64,000 bases of DNA, taken from Pseudochrobactrum saccharolyticum. GTDB lineage: Bacteria; Pseudomonadota; Alphaproteobacteria; Rhizobiales; Rhizobiaceae. Location: assembly GCF_008801715.1 (NCBI RefSeq), contig NZ_VZPG01000001.1, positions 124,001-188,000 on the forward strand, given 5' to 3'. Of this stretch, positions 45,084 through 53,016 are shown piece after piece (the stretch's first letter is position 1; the number at the start of each line of letters is the position of its first letter). The position numbers and the translations under genes are program-made. The notes below the pieces were generated by a model. That model was not told the DNA's origin. It was given only the letters and a program-made list of their open reading frames with translations, and did no database searches.

Positions 45084-46421
45084 TTATATGGCCATACTAA
45101 AACTATGTGCACATTCCTTACGGAACTCATCAAATACTGCTGCGACGAGCCTCACCAGCGAATGATGTTCCGGCGCCATCACAATCACTGAACCCTGCAC
45201 TGTGACGATACCATCGGCAGCCAGCGGACGCAGTAATGCGAGTTCATCAGAAAAATTCACACCTGCTGCGATATCATTCAGATCGACACGGAAATCGCAC
45301 ATCAGTTTTTCAATGATCTTCGCCCGCAAGCGGTCAGAATCGTTAAATGCATAGCCGCGCGTTACAGGTGCCCGTTCTGACAGCACCGCAGCTTTATACT
45401 GACCGATATCGGCAACATTCTGCGTGTATCCTTCGCGGAACTGCGAGATAGACGACGCGCCGAAACCGAGCAGTGTCGGGCAGTCATCATCCGTATAGCC
45501 CTGAAAGTTGCGGCGCAATTGTCCGGCCTTTGCGGCCACAGCCAATGCATCAGACGGCAGGGCATAATGATCAATGCCAACCGGCTCATAACCCATAGCC
45601 ATAAATGTCTCACCGACGATTTGCGCTTGCTCAAAACGGGCATCGGCATCGGGCAACAGGCTGGTATCAATCAACCGCTGATTGGCACGGCGCGCAGGCA
45701 GATGCGCATAACCGTAACAGGCAATACGGCTCGGACGGAATGCCGCCACACGTTTGCAAGTCTCACGCAATGTAGCGACCGTTTGCAAAGGCAGGCCGTA
45801 GATAAGATCAAAATTCAGGCTGGTTATGCCAACCTGCCATAGCGAGTTGACAGCGGATTCAACCTGCTCAATCGGCTGCACACGGCCAATGGCCTGCTGC
45901 ACATCCGCATTAAGATCCTGCACGCCAAGGCTGGCACGGTTGACACCAACCTGCGCCAGATCACGGCACAGTTTCTTGTCAACTTTGCGCGGATCAAGCT
46001 CGATGGCATGTTCCATATCATCCGCAAAATCGAACTGCTCACGCAGCACCTGCGTGATACGGGCAATGCCCTCACCGCCCAAAATGCTTGGTGTGCCGCC
46101 ACCCCAGTGCAGATGCACGGCTTTCGGGCGTTCAGTCAGATATTGCCCCGCTTGGCGAATTTCGCGGATCAGTATATCGGCATAAGCCTCAATCACAGTA
46201 TCACGCCGCGCGATCTTGGCGTGACAGCCGCAATAGTGGCAAAGGTCACGGCAATAAGGCACGTGAAGATAGAGAGAAACCGGTTCCCCCTGTCTCAAAC
46301 GCCGTAACCACGCCTCATACTGATCTTTCCCGACTGCCGGAGAGAAATCCGCGGCAGTCGGATAAGATGTATAGCGGGGTACGGCAAGAGAAGCATAATG
46401 TCTTGCCGCAATCTCCGTCAT
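45084..46421 (-). CDS. hemN: Oxygen-independent coproporphyrinogen III oxidase
   Basis: HemN is a radical-SAM enzyme that converts coproporphyrinogen III to protoporphyrinogen IX without oxygen, in haem synthesis. The 445-residue protein has the radical-SAM cluster C-x3-C-x2-C as Cys57, Cys61 and Cys64, followed by Cys66 as in HemN, the GGGTPS motif near 114, and a HemN C-terminal domain. The ATG overlaps the cydX stop by 4 bp. It is thus the last gene of a cydA-cydB-cydX-hemN unit, fitting a low-oxygen role. An FNR-type box precedes cydA. Confidence 0.95.
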   Translation of the reverse strand: MTEIAARHYASLAVPRYTSYPTAADFSPAVGKDQYEAWLRRLRQGEPVSLYLHVPYCRDLCHYCGCHAKIARRDTVIEAYADILIREIRQAGQYLTERPKAVHLHWGGGTPSILGGEGIARITQVLREQFDFADDMEHAIELDPRKVDKKLCRDLAQVGVNRASLGVQDLNADVQQAIGRVQPIEQVESAVNSLWQVGITSLNFDLIYGLPLQTVATLRETCKRVAAFRPSRIACYGYAHLPARRANQRLIDTSLLPDADARFEQAQIVGETFMAMGYEPVGIDHYALPSDALAVAAKAGQLRRNFQGYTDDDCPTLLGFGASSISQFREGYTQNVADIGQYKAAVLSERAPVTRGYAFNDSDRLRAKIIEKLMCDFRVDLNDIAAGVNFSDELALLRPLAADGIVTVQGSVIVMAPEHHSLVRLVAAVFDEFRKECAHSFSMAI

Positions 46422-46615
46422 ACTTTTTGTCCTTTACCGGCAACAGCTGCCTGTTCGTTCAGTTTCATTTCCGGCGTAACCGGCATTTTCTTCATTTCCG
46501 GCGTAATCGCCGGGGCGCGCACCAGCACGTCATTGCGCAATTCAAACCACATGGCATTGAAAATTGCGAAGGAAGAGGCCAGTCCCAATCCAAGGATCCA
46601 GGAAAAGTACCACAT
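46418..46615 (-). CDS. cydX: Cytochrome bd oxidase small subunit CydX, extended
   Basis: CydX is a small membrane subunit that stabilises the haem centres of cytochrome bd oxidase. The start MWYFSWILGLGLASSFAIFN is a clear CydX/YbgT signature with one TM helix (residues 3-22) and the conserved NAMWFE after it. The usual length is about 35-40 residues; here 65, with an added hydrophilic tail (from about residue 32) containing the repeat TPEMK twice. It lies 33 bp after cydB and overlaps hemN by 4 bp. AAAAAGGAA precedes the ATG. Confidence 0.9.
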   Translation of the reverse strand: MWYFSWILGLGLASSFAIFNAMWFELRNDVLVRAPAITPEMKKMPVTPEMKLNEQAAVAGKGQKV

Positions 46616-46648
46616 TTCATTGTTCCTTTTTCTTTACTCTTCAAAGGG

Positions 46649-47797
46649 TTAGTAAGCATTAGGCGTATTATCGACACTGTCTTTAGTAATCGGGCCGCGC
46701 ATCACGCTATAGACCCAGCTGGTATAGAGAAGAATGAGCGGCAGAAAGATCACTGTCGCGATGAGCATGATGAACAAAGTCAGATGGCTGGACGATGCGT
46801 CCCACACTGTCAGGCTTGCATTTGGCATGACCGAGCTTGGCAGCAGGAACGGAAACAGTGACACGCCCGCTGTGCTGATGATCCCGAAAATACCGGCACT
46901 GCTGCACAAGAAAGCCAGCGTACCTTTGCGGCAATGCAGCGCGATAAAGCTCAGAGCCATACCGGCAAAGCCGAGCACAGGCGCAATCAGCATCCAGCTA
47001 TGTTTGGTATAGTTTTCCAGCCAGACACCGGAACCGGTTGTTACGGTTTTCAGCATCGGATTGGACGGCCCCGCAACATCCTGAACAGATGTCACGACAT
47101 AACCATTGATACCAAAGGCCAGCCACACACCGGCAAGCGCAAACAGAACCACGCTGAGCAGCGCTGCGATTTTGCCGAAGCTGCGTGCACGCTCCCCAAC
47201 TACACCCGGAACACGGGCAACAATCACTGTCGCACCATGAGCTACCAGCATGGTCAGGCTGACCAGACCGCATAGCAGTGCAAAAGGTGTCAGCAGGCCG
47301 AAGAAATTGCCGTCATAATAAATGCGCATCGCATTATCGAAACGGAACGGCACACCGAGCAGAACATTACCAACAGCAACACCGAAGATCAGCGCCGGTA
47401 CGAAACCACCGATAAACAGTGCCCAGTCCCAAGTTGAACGCCATGCGGTATTTTCTACCTTGCTGCGGAATTTGAAACCAACAGGACGCAGGATCAGCGC
47501 CAGCAAAATGGCAATCATCGCCAGATAAAAGCCAGAGAAGGACACCGCATAAAGTGCAGGCCATGCAGCGAAAATCGCGCCGCCGCCGAGGATCAGCCAA
47601 ACCTGATTGCCCTCCCATGTCGGGCCGATCAGATTGACCAGCATACGGCGCTCTTCATCGGTTTTAGCCGCGAAAGGCAGCAGAGTGCCTATGCCAAGAT
47701 CAAAACCGTCCATGATCGCGAAACCGATCAGCAGAACACCGAGCAGCAACCACCAGATCAGGCGCATTGTTTCATAATCTAAAGGAATATTTGTCAT
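46649..47797 (-). CDS. cydB: Cytochrome bd ubiquinol oxidase subunit II
   Basis: CydB is the partner of CydA in the inner-membrane cytochrome bd oxidase, which reduces oxygen with high affinity without pumping protons. The 382-residue protein has about nine TM helices; the family start MRLIWWLLLGVLLIGFAIMD with GFDLGIGTLLPF (about 11-42), and GPTWEGNQVWLI near 63. It lies 21 bp after cydA. AAGGAG precedes the ATG. Family call is secure. Confidence 0.95.
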   Translation of the reverse strand: MTNIPLDYETMRLIWWLLLGVLLIGFAIMDGFDLGIGTLLPFAAKTDEERRMLVNLIGPTWEGNQVWLILGGGAIFAAWPALYAVSFSGFYLAMIAILLALILRPVGFKFRSKVENTAWRSTWDWALFIGGFVPALIFGVAVGNVLLGVPFRFDNAMRIYYDGNFFGLLTPFALLCGLVSLTMLVAHGATVIVARVPGVVGERARSFGKIAALLSVVLFALAGVWLAFGINGYVVTSVQDVAGPSNPMLKTVTTGSGVWLENYTKHSWMLIAPVLGFAGMALSFIALHCRKGTLAFLCSSAGIFGIISTAGVSLFPFLLPSSVMPNASLTVWDASSSHLTLFIMLIATVIFLPLILLYTSWVYSVMRGPITKDSVDNTPNAY

Positions 47798-47818
47798 TAT
47801 CTTGCTCCTTTCGCCTGA

Positions 47819-49399
47819 TTAACCGTTGTTCTGCATATTCAGGATGGTCGCATCTTGTGCCATATCGACATCAGGGCGTACCGGTTCTTTTGGTCCGGCT
47901 TTAACGGTACGAACCATCAGCCAGATCATGATGCATAACAAAGTGGTGTAGACGGTCAGGAAGAAACCAAGACTGATGACCAGATCAGTCATAGTGAGAT
48001 TGGAAGCCGCATAGAATGTCGGCAGCACGCCCTCAATCGCCCAAGGTTGACGGCCATATTCCGCAACGATCCAGCCTGCTTCAATCGCAATCCACGGCAA
48101 AGGCAGTGAGAACACAGCGATTTTAAGCAGCGCATGATTGGTATGTTCATTGATGCGATGTCTGCTCGCCAGAACAAAGGCAATTGCAAAAAAGGCGATG
48201 AAATAGAAGCCCAGCGCCACCATGACACGGAACGACCAGAACAAAGTGCCGACACTCGGAATTGTATCTTCCGCAGCCTTACGGATTTCTTCAGGTGTGG
48301 CGTTCTGAATATCATCGCGATAGCGCTTCAGCAGCAGGCCATAGCCGAGATCATGCCAGTTGGCCTTAAAAGCTTCACGGGCTTCAGCATCATTCGGATT
48401 GGTACGGATATGATCCAGCTCAACAAAAGCCTTGATACCATTCTCAATACGCTTTTCAGCCATATCCACCAGATCGTGAATGCCCGGCAATTCCGTTGTC
48501 AGGCTGCGGGTGGTAATGAGGCCGAGAACATAAGGAATGTGCACTTCGTAGCTGTTTTTGCCGTCACCCGGAATGGCGAACAGGTTAAAACCGGCCGGTG
48601 CAGGTTCTGTTTCCCACATGGCTTCCATCGCAGCGATTTTCATCTTCTGCTGTTCGGTGGCCACATAGCCGCTTTCGTCACCCAGCACGACGACCGAGAG
48701 AGCAGCAGCCAGACCGAAAGAAGCGGCAACGGTCACAGAACGCTTTGCCAGTTCCACATGCTTACCGCGCAGCAGATAGATACTGCTGATTGCGATGATG
48801 AACATGGCACCGGTCACATAACCGGCACTCACCGTGTGCACGAATTTTGCCTGTGCAACCGGATTGAACAGCACAGCCATAAAATCTGTGACTTCCATAC
48901 GCATTGTATCAGGATTGAAAACCGCGCCGACCGGATTTTGCATCCAGCCATTGGCAATCAGAATCCACAATGCGGAGAAATTGGCGCCAAGCGCCATCAG
49001 CCATGTGACGGTGAGATGCGCCACGCGCGACAGACGCGCCCAGCCAAAAAAGAACAGGCCGATAAATGTGGCTTCAAGGAAGAAGGCCATCAAGCCTTCA
49101 ATAGCCAGCGGCGCACCAAAAATATCGCCGACATAATGGCTGTAATAGCTCCAGTTCATACCGAACTGAAACTCCATCACGATCCCTGTGGCGACGCCCA
49201 TGGCAAAGTTAATGCCGAACAAAACACCCCAGAACATGGTCATGCGACGCCAGATGTCGCGACCGGTCATGACGTAAACGCTCTCCATAATCGCCATCAA
49301 TAATGAGAGGCCGAGCGTCAGGGGGACAAAAATAAAATGATACATCGCCGTTGCAGCGAACTGCAATCGCGACAGATCAACGACAGTAAAGTCAATCAT
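47819..49399 (-). CDS. cydA: Cytochrome bd ubiquinol oxidase subunit I
   Basis: CydA carries the three haems (b558, b595 and d) and the quinol site of the bd oxidase. The 526-residue protein starts DLSRLQFAATAMYHFIFVPL, with the proximal haem histidine near residue 21, has the Q-loop region (about 250-380), and the motif GRQPWAIEGVLPT near 445. About nine TM helices are expected. It is the first gene of the cydABX-hemN unit; a perfect FNR-type box lies 126 bp upstream. A cydDC transporter, often linked, is absent in the window. Confidence 0.95.
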   Translation of the reverse strand: MIDFTVVDLSRLQFAATAMYHFIFVPLTLGLSLLMAIMESVYVMTGRDIWRRMTMFWGVLFGINFAMGVATGIVMEFQFGMNWSYYSHYVGDIFGAPLAIEGLMAFFLEATFIGLFFFGWARLSRVAHLTVTWLMALGANFSALWILIANGWMQNPVGAVFNPDTMRMEVTDFMAVLFNPVAQAKFVHTVSAGYVTGAMFIIAISSIYLLRGKHVELAKRSVTVAASFGLAAALSVVVLGDESGYVATEQQKMKIAAMEAMWETEPAPAGFNLFAIPGDGKNSYEVHIPYVLGLITTRSLTTELPGIHDLVDMAEKRIENGIKAFVELDHIRTNPNDAEAREAFKANWHDLGYGLLLKRYRDDIQNATPEEIRKAAEDTIPSVGTLFWSFRVMVALGFYFIAFFAIAFVLASRHRINEHTNHALLKIAVFSLPLPWIAIEAGWIVAEYGRQPWAIEGVLPTFYAASNLTMTDLVISLGFFLTVYTTLLCIMIWLMVRTVKAGPKEPVRPDVDMAQDATILNMQNNG

Positions 49400-49524
49400 A
49401 CTTCCAGCCTTTTATCATTCGGATAACCGCCGCTCCGCAACGGGAAAGCAGCTTGCCGGATCCGTTTTCTGCAAACGGATCGTCCTCCCTTATCGCTGGT
49501 GTAACAAAGGTGTGAAAAAGCGCA

Positions 49525-49538
49525 TTGATCTGGATCAA
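49525..49538. promoter_or_regulatory. FNR/FnrL-type box before cydA
   Basis: TTGAT-CTGG-ATCAA matches the FNR consensus TTGAT-N4-ATCAA perfectly. It lies 126 bp upstream of the cydA ATG and next to the oppA terminator. Regulation of cydABX-hemN by the FNR-type protein at 51331-52080 is a good inference. Confidence 0.85.
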
Positions 49539-49550
49539 TGGCTGTAAAAC

Positions 49551-49580
49551 AAAAAAGGGCGGGGAAATGCCCCGCCCTTT
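49551..49580 (-). terminator. Rho-independent terminator of oppA
   Basis: AAAGGGCGGGG / CCCCGCCCTTT stem with an AAAT-type loop. The minus strand continues TTTTTTGTTTTAC. It lies 20 bp after the oppA stop. Confidence 0.92.
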
Positions 49581-49599
49581 GCTCAAAATTTATCTGTGC

Positions 49600-51177
49600 C
49601 TATGGCTTCAGCGACAGCCATTGTGTGGCGTGGACATTCCTCAGATTATCGTGCCAGCCTTCCAGCTGATCTGAAACCAGCGCCCGTGACGCATAGGTAA
49701 ACAGCGGAATGACAACCTGCTCCTGAAGCAACAGGCGCTCAGCATCGGCCAGCATCACCGCACGCGCTCTGAGATCGGTTGTCACCGAGGCCTTCTCCAG
49801 CAAAGCGTCATAGGTTTTATTGAACCATTTTCCATAATTGAAACTACTGTCACTTTTATAGAGAAACAAAAAGCTTTGCGGATCACTGTAATCCCCGACC
49901 CAGCCATCCCTTGCCAGATCAAATTTTCCGCCTTCGCGCAGATAATTGAAATAGGTCGTGCCTTCCATTTCATTCAGCTTTGCCCTGATGCCGATATTTT
50001 TCAGCATATCCGCAATGGCAGCCAGGACATTTTTATGGTTCTCGGATGTATTATAAAGCAGCTCAACCGTCAGACTGTCCGGCTTGATACCTGCCTCTTT
50101 CAGGAGTTCTTTCGCTTTATCTTCACGGTCGAGAATATCCTGATTGGCATAATCCTGACTTACCCCGCCGCTGATATAATTATCAATTTCCGGCGGCACT
50201 AAAGAATAGGATGGCAGCATTGTCCCGCGCCAGACTTCTCTGGCCATAAAATCGCGGTCGATCACCATCGAAATAGCGCGGCGCACACGGGCATCTTTCA
50301 GCGGGCTGCCGTCTTCCCCCTTTATATCGAGAAAATAGCTGCCCAATTGCGGGGCAATGCGCAACTGAGTGCCAAATCTCTTGCGCACATAATCCATCTG
50401 CTCGGCAGGCACATCGGCACAGACCTGTACCTCTTTCGCTTCAAACCGGCGCATACAACTGGAGCGGTCTTCAAAAGGCAACCAGTTCACCACATCAATT
50501 TTGACCTTATCCGCATCATAATAATAGGGATTTTTCTTCATGATGATTTTGTCATTCGGCACAAAACTGGCCAGTTGATAGGCACCATTGCTCACCAGAT
50601 TTCCGGGAGCGGTGAATTTTTCGCCGTATTTTTCAACGCTTTTGCGATGTAAAGGCAGTGCCGTGTGATGTGCCATCAATTGCAGAAAATAGGGCGTCGG
50701 CGCTTTCAGTGTGAACTTCACCGTATAATCATCCGGTGCTTCCACGCCCAATTGCTCAGGCGGCAACTGTCCGCGGGAGATTGCTTCGGCATTTTTGATC
50801 GGAAACAGCACATTGGCATAGGGTGCGGCTGTTAGCGGGTTCATAATACGGCGGAAAGAATAGACAAAATCCTGCGCGGTAACCGGATCACCATTCGACC
50901 ATTTTGCATTATCGCGCAGGTGGAAAATATAGCCCACGCCATCCGGTGACATTTCCCATGATTGTGCAACACCGGCGATGATTGCGCCTTTGACATCTTC
51001 CATCACCAGCCCCTGATAAAGATCGGCGAGAAGCGCCGCCTCATCGACCGTTGATGTCAGTTGCTGATTGAGCGAGGATGGATCACCATTATTGCCACGA
51101 TTTAAAATGATTTCGGCATTGGCAGATGTAGTGAACACAGAGATCAGCAGACCAGAAATCAATAATGACCGGCGCAT
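49600..51177 (-). CDS. Peptide ABC transporter substrate-binding protein (orphan)
   Basis: The 525-residue protein is a periplasmic OppA-type solute binding protein (SBP_bac_5): a signal peptide ending near residue 22 (SANA), the N-terminal lobe with NRGNNGDPSSLNQ, and the SBP signature region around LRDNAKWSNGDPVTAQDFVYS (in pieces at about 94-114). The ATG at 51177 is chosen since GAGGAGGGG precedes it. No oppBCDF permease or ATPase genes are adjacent, so it either serves a transporter encoded elsewhere or is a moonlighting peptide binder. It lies between cydA and the FNR-type gene. Confidence 0.9.
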   Translation of the reverse strand: MRRSLLISGLLISVFTTSANAEIILNRGNNGDPSSLNQQLTSTVDEAALLADLYQGLVMEDVKGAIIAGVAQSWEMSPDGVGYIFHLRDNAKWSNGDPVTAQDFVYSFRRIMNPLTAAPYANVLFPIKNAEAISRGQLPPEQLGVEAPDDYTVKFTLKAPTPYFLQLMAHHTALPLHRKSVEKYGEKFTAPGNLVSNGAYQLASFVPNDKIIMKKNPYYYDADKVKIDVVNWLPFEDRSSCMRRFEAKEVQVCADVPAEQMDYVRKRFGTQLRIAPQLGSYFLDIKGEDGSPLKDARVRRAISMVIDRDFMAREVWRGTMLPSYSLVPPEIDNYISGGVSQDYANQDILDREDKAKELLKEAGIKPDSLTVELLYNTSENHKNVLAAIADMLKNIGIRAKLNEMEGTTYFNYLREGGKFDLARDGWVGDYSDPQSFLFLYKSDSSFNYGKWFNKTYDALLEKASVTTDLRARAVMLADAERLLLQEQVVIPLFTYASRALVSDQLEGWHDNLRNVHATQWLSLKP

Positions 51178-51330
51178 ATAGCCCCTCCTCAATCAATAAA
51201 ATAAAGACATGAATAAAAATCCCGCACCGATATTACGCAAGCGCGGGTTCAGGAAAATCCCAATAAAATACAAAAAGCTGCGTCTGCCTTAGGGGGCAAA
51301 CGCAGGACACATTCTTAAAATTGTCAGAGA

Positions 51331-52080
51331 TCAGCTTTTGAATTCAGTACCGGCAACGGCTGAAAGCGAACGATGCGAAAGAATGCTCACCGTATTGGCA
51401 TCCGGCAGATGAATCAGGCCCTGAGTGCGCAATTTTGTGAAGCAACGGCTGACAGTTTCAATGGTCAGGCCGAGATAATCTGCAATATCCGTGCGGTTCA
51501 TCGACAAATGTACCGGATTGTCCGGATGGCCGACACGTTTCGCCTGTGCTGAGAGCACCAGCAGGAAAGAGGCGAGTTTCTCAACAGGTGCAAGACGCCC
51601 GAGCACCAGCTGATTATCCCGCGACTGGCGCAAAGCCTCACGCGTCATCACATAGAGCCGGTCTTTCAATGCCGGATGCTGATCCATCAGCTCGTCCATC
51701 TCATTTACGGAAAAGCAGCATAATGTGGATGGCACAACAGCTTCTGCCGTCTGGGAATAAGTCCCGTCATCGGCGAGACCGAGATAATCGCCCGGATAGA
51801 GAAAACCGGAAATCTGACGGCGGCCGTCCGGCAGCAATGTAAACAAACGTAGCAGACCGGAAGTCAGGCTGAAAACCTTCAGCTTCGGCGCGCCCTCTTC
51901 CACCAGCATTTCACCGGTTTCAAGCTTGCGTGAAGACATGATTGCCTCCAGCGCATGCAGCGCATCATCCTGCAAAGCGGCACAGATCGCCATTTTACGC
52001 ACTTCACAATCAACGCAGGCTCCGCACGGGTCACGGTGACGCTGGCTATGCATTGTCTGAGCTGTAAGAACTGAAACCAC
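51331..52080 (-). CDS. fnrL: FNR/CRP family oxygen-sensing regulator
   Basis: The 249-residue protein has an N-terminal cysteine set (Cys19, Cys22, Cys25 and Cys33) suited to a [4Fe-4S] oxygen sensor, a further Cys pair near 118-119 (TLCCF), a cAMP-type beta barrel (about 45-135), and an HTH with IADYLGLTIETVSRCFTKL near 196-214. ETVSR is the FNR-type recognition helix that binds TTGAT sites. The GTG at 52080 is chosen because AAGG precedes it. The FNR box before cydA is a likely target. Homologues are called FnrL/FnrN; the exact name is inferred. Confidence 0.9.
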   Translation of the reverse strand: MVSVLTAQTMHSQRHRDPCGACVDCEVRKMAICAALQDDALHALEAIMSSRKLETGEMLVEEGAPKLKVFSLTSGLLRLFTLLPDGRRQISGFLYPGDYLGLADDGTYSQTAEAVVPSTLCCFSVNEMDELMDQHPALKDRLYVMTREALRQSRDNQLVLGRLAPVEKLASFLLVLSAQAKRVGHPDNPVHLSMNRTDIADYLGLTIETVSRCFTKLRTQGLIHLPDANTVSILSHRSLSAVAGTEFKS

Positions 52081-52105
52081 GATGATGCCTTGTTTTTACA
52101 CTTGT

Positions 52106-52148
52106 CGTTATCGGAAAACCGGTGCCCGCTTTTCCGCGACACGCTCTA
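52106..52148. repeat. Family A palindromic repeat, diverged
   Basis: The copy reads CGTTATCGG then AAAACCGGTGCCCGC then TTTTCCGCGACACGCTCTA. It is a diverged form of the unit at 24938. Confidence 0.7.
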
Positions 52149-52161
52149 ACTCTTTATTTTA

Positions 52162-52210
52162 ACGCGTATCTTATCCGAAAACCGCTTCGCACTTTTCGGG
52201 ACACGCTCTG
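52162..52210. repeat. Family A palindromic repeat
   Basis: The copy reads ACGCGTATCTTATCCG then AAAACCGCTTCGCAC then TTTTCGGGACACGCTCTGG, 14 bp after the previous element. Its palindromic arms CCGAAAA/TTTTCGG are perfect. Confidence 0.8.
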
Positions 52211-52380
52211 GTTTTTTAATTCGTCGTATTATCGCGGACGCTAAATGCTCTGGCACCCCGACGGGTTTTATGTGCAACAATAATTTAATGAGGCAAGCCG
52301 ATAGCTGTTCATGCCACGAAGACTATGTTCCTCATGGCATGAATGTTCGCAAATTTCCATATCCCGCCTCGCCCTGCGTC

Positions 52381-52409
52381 AAAAAACGCTTTGAAAATCA
52401 GCAGAGCGT
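52381..52409 (-). terminator. Weak terminator after pyrE
   Basis: On the minus strand, ACGCT/AGCGT form a 5-bp stem with a 14-nt loop followed by TTTTTT. It lies 12 bp after the pyrE stop. Confidence 0.5.
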
Positions 52410-52420
52410 CATGGTTCAGC

Positions 52421-52999
52421 TCAGATATTACGGCTTCCCGGCTTGATGGCTGGAAGCGCTGCCAGTTCCGGCGGCAGATTATCCTTATCATAGGACGGCA
52501 CTTCATATTCAGCCAGTGCGATCAGCTTGGTGCCGACATCGGCTTTACCTGCCGAGCGATCAACGATACAGGCAGCAGCCACAACTTCCGCCTTCAAATC
52601 GCGCAGCGTGTCAATTGTCTCGCGGATCGAAAGGCCGGTGGTCACAATATCTTCCACGATCACAACGCGGGAGCCTTCCGGCAGTTCAAAACGGCGCAGT
52701 TTGAAAACACCATTTTCACGCTCGACCCAGATCGACGGCACGCCGAGATGGCGCGAGGTTTCATAAGACGGGATCAGACCGCCGATTGCAGGGCCGACCA
52801 CATAGTCAATCGGGCCAAGATCAGCGGCTTTGATCTTTTCAGCCAGCGCTTTGCACAGTTTTTCCGTCTTGTCGGCATGCATGAACACCCGCGCTTTTTG
52901 CAGGAAAACAGGGCTGCGGCGACCGGAAGTCAGAATAAAATGCCCTTCAAGAATGGCACCTGCCTCACGAAACACACCCAGCACATCTTCAGTATTCAT
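52421..52999 (-). CDS. pyrE: Orotate phosphoribosyltransferase
   Basis: PyrE converts orotate and PRPP to orotidine 5'-phosphate in pyrimidine synthesis. The 192-residue protein carries the PRPP-binding motif [15 protein letters not shown] near 114-128 and the [16 protein letters not shown] region near 70-85. GGTAAGAGG precedes the ATG. It lies 17 bp after rsh. Related genomes commonly place rpoZ-rsh-pyrE together. Family call is secure. Confidence 0.94.
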   Translation of the reverse strand: MNTEDVLGVFREAGAILEGHFILTSGRRSPVFLQKARVFMHADKTEKLCKALAEKIKAADLGPIDYVVGPAIGGLIPSYETSRHLGVPSIWVERENGVFKLRRFELPEGSRVVIVEDIVTTGLSIRETIDTLRDLKAEVVAAACIVDRSAGKADVGTKLIALAEYEVPSYDKDNLPPELAALPAIKPGSRNI

Positions 53000-53016
53000 G
53001 AGCTACCTCTTACCTC

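Larger units (their letters stand above)
52081..52420. other. Intergenic region with two family A repeats
   Basis: The 340-bp gap between pyrE and the FNR-type gene. Repeats lie at 52106-52148 and 52162-52210. The rest holds a weak hairpin and no gene. Confidence 0.6.

Noticed and set aside
48134-49303. A 389-codon plus-strand frame antisense to cydA
   Set aside because: cydA is a clear full-length gene; the antisense frame has atypical composition and no ribosome site.
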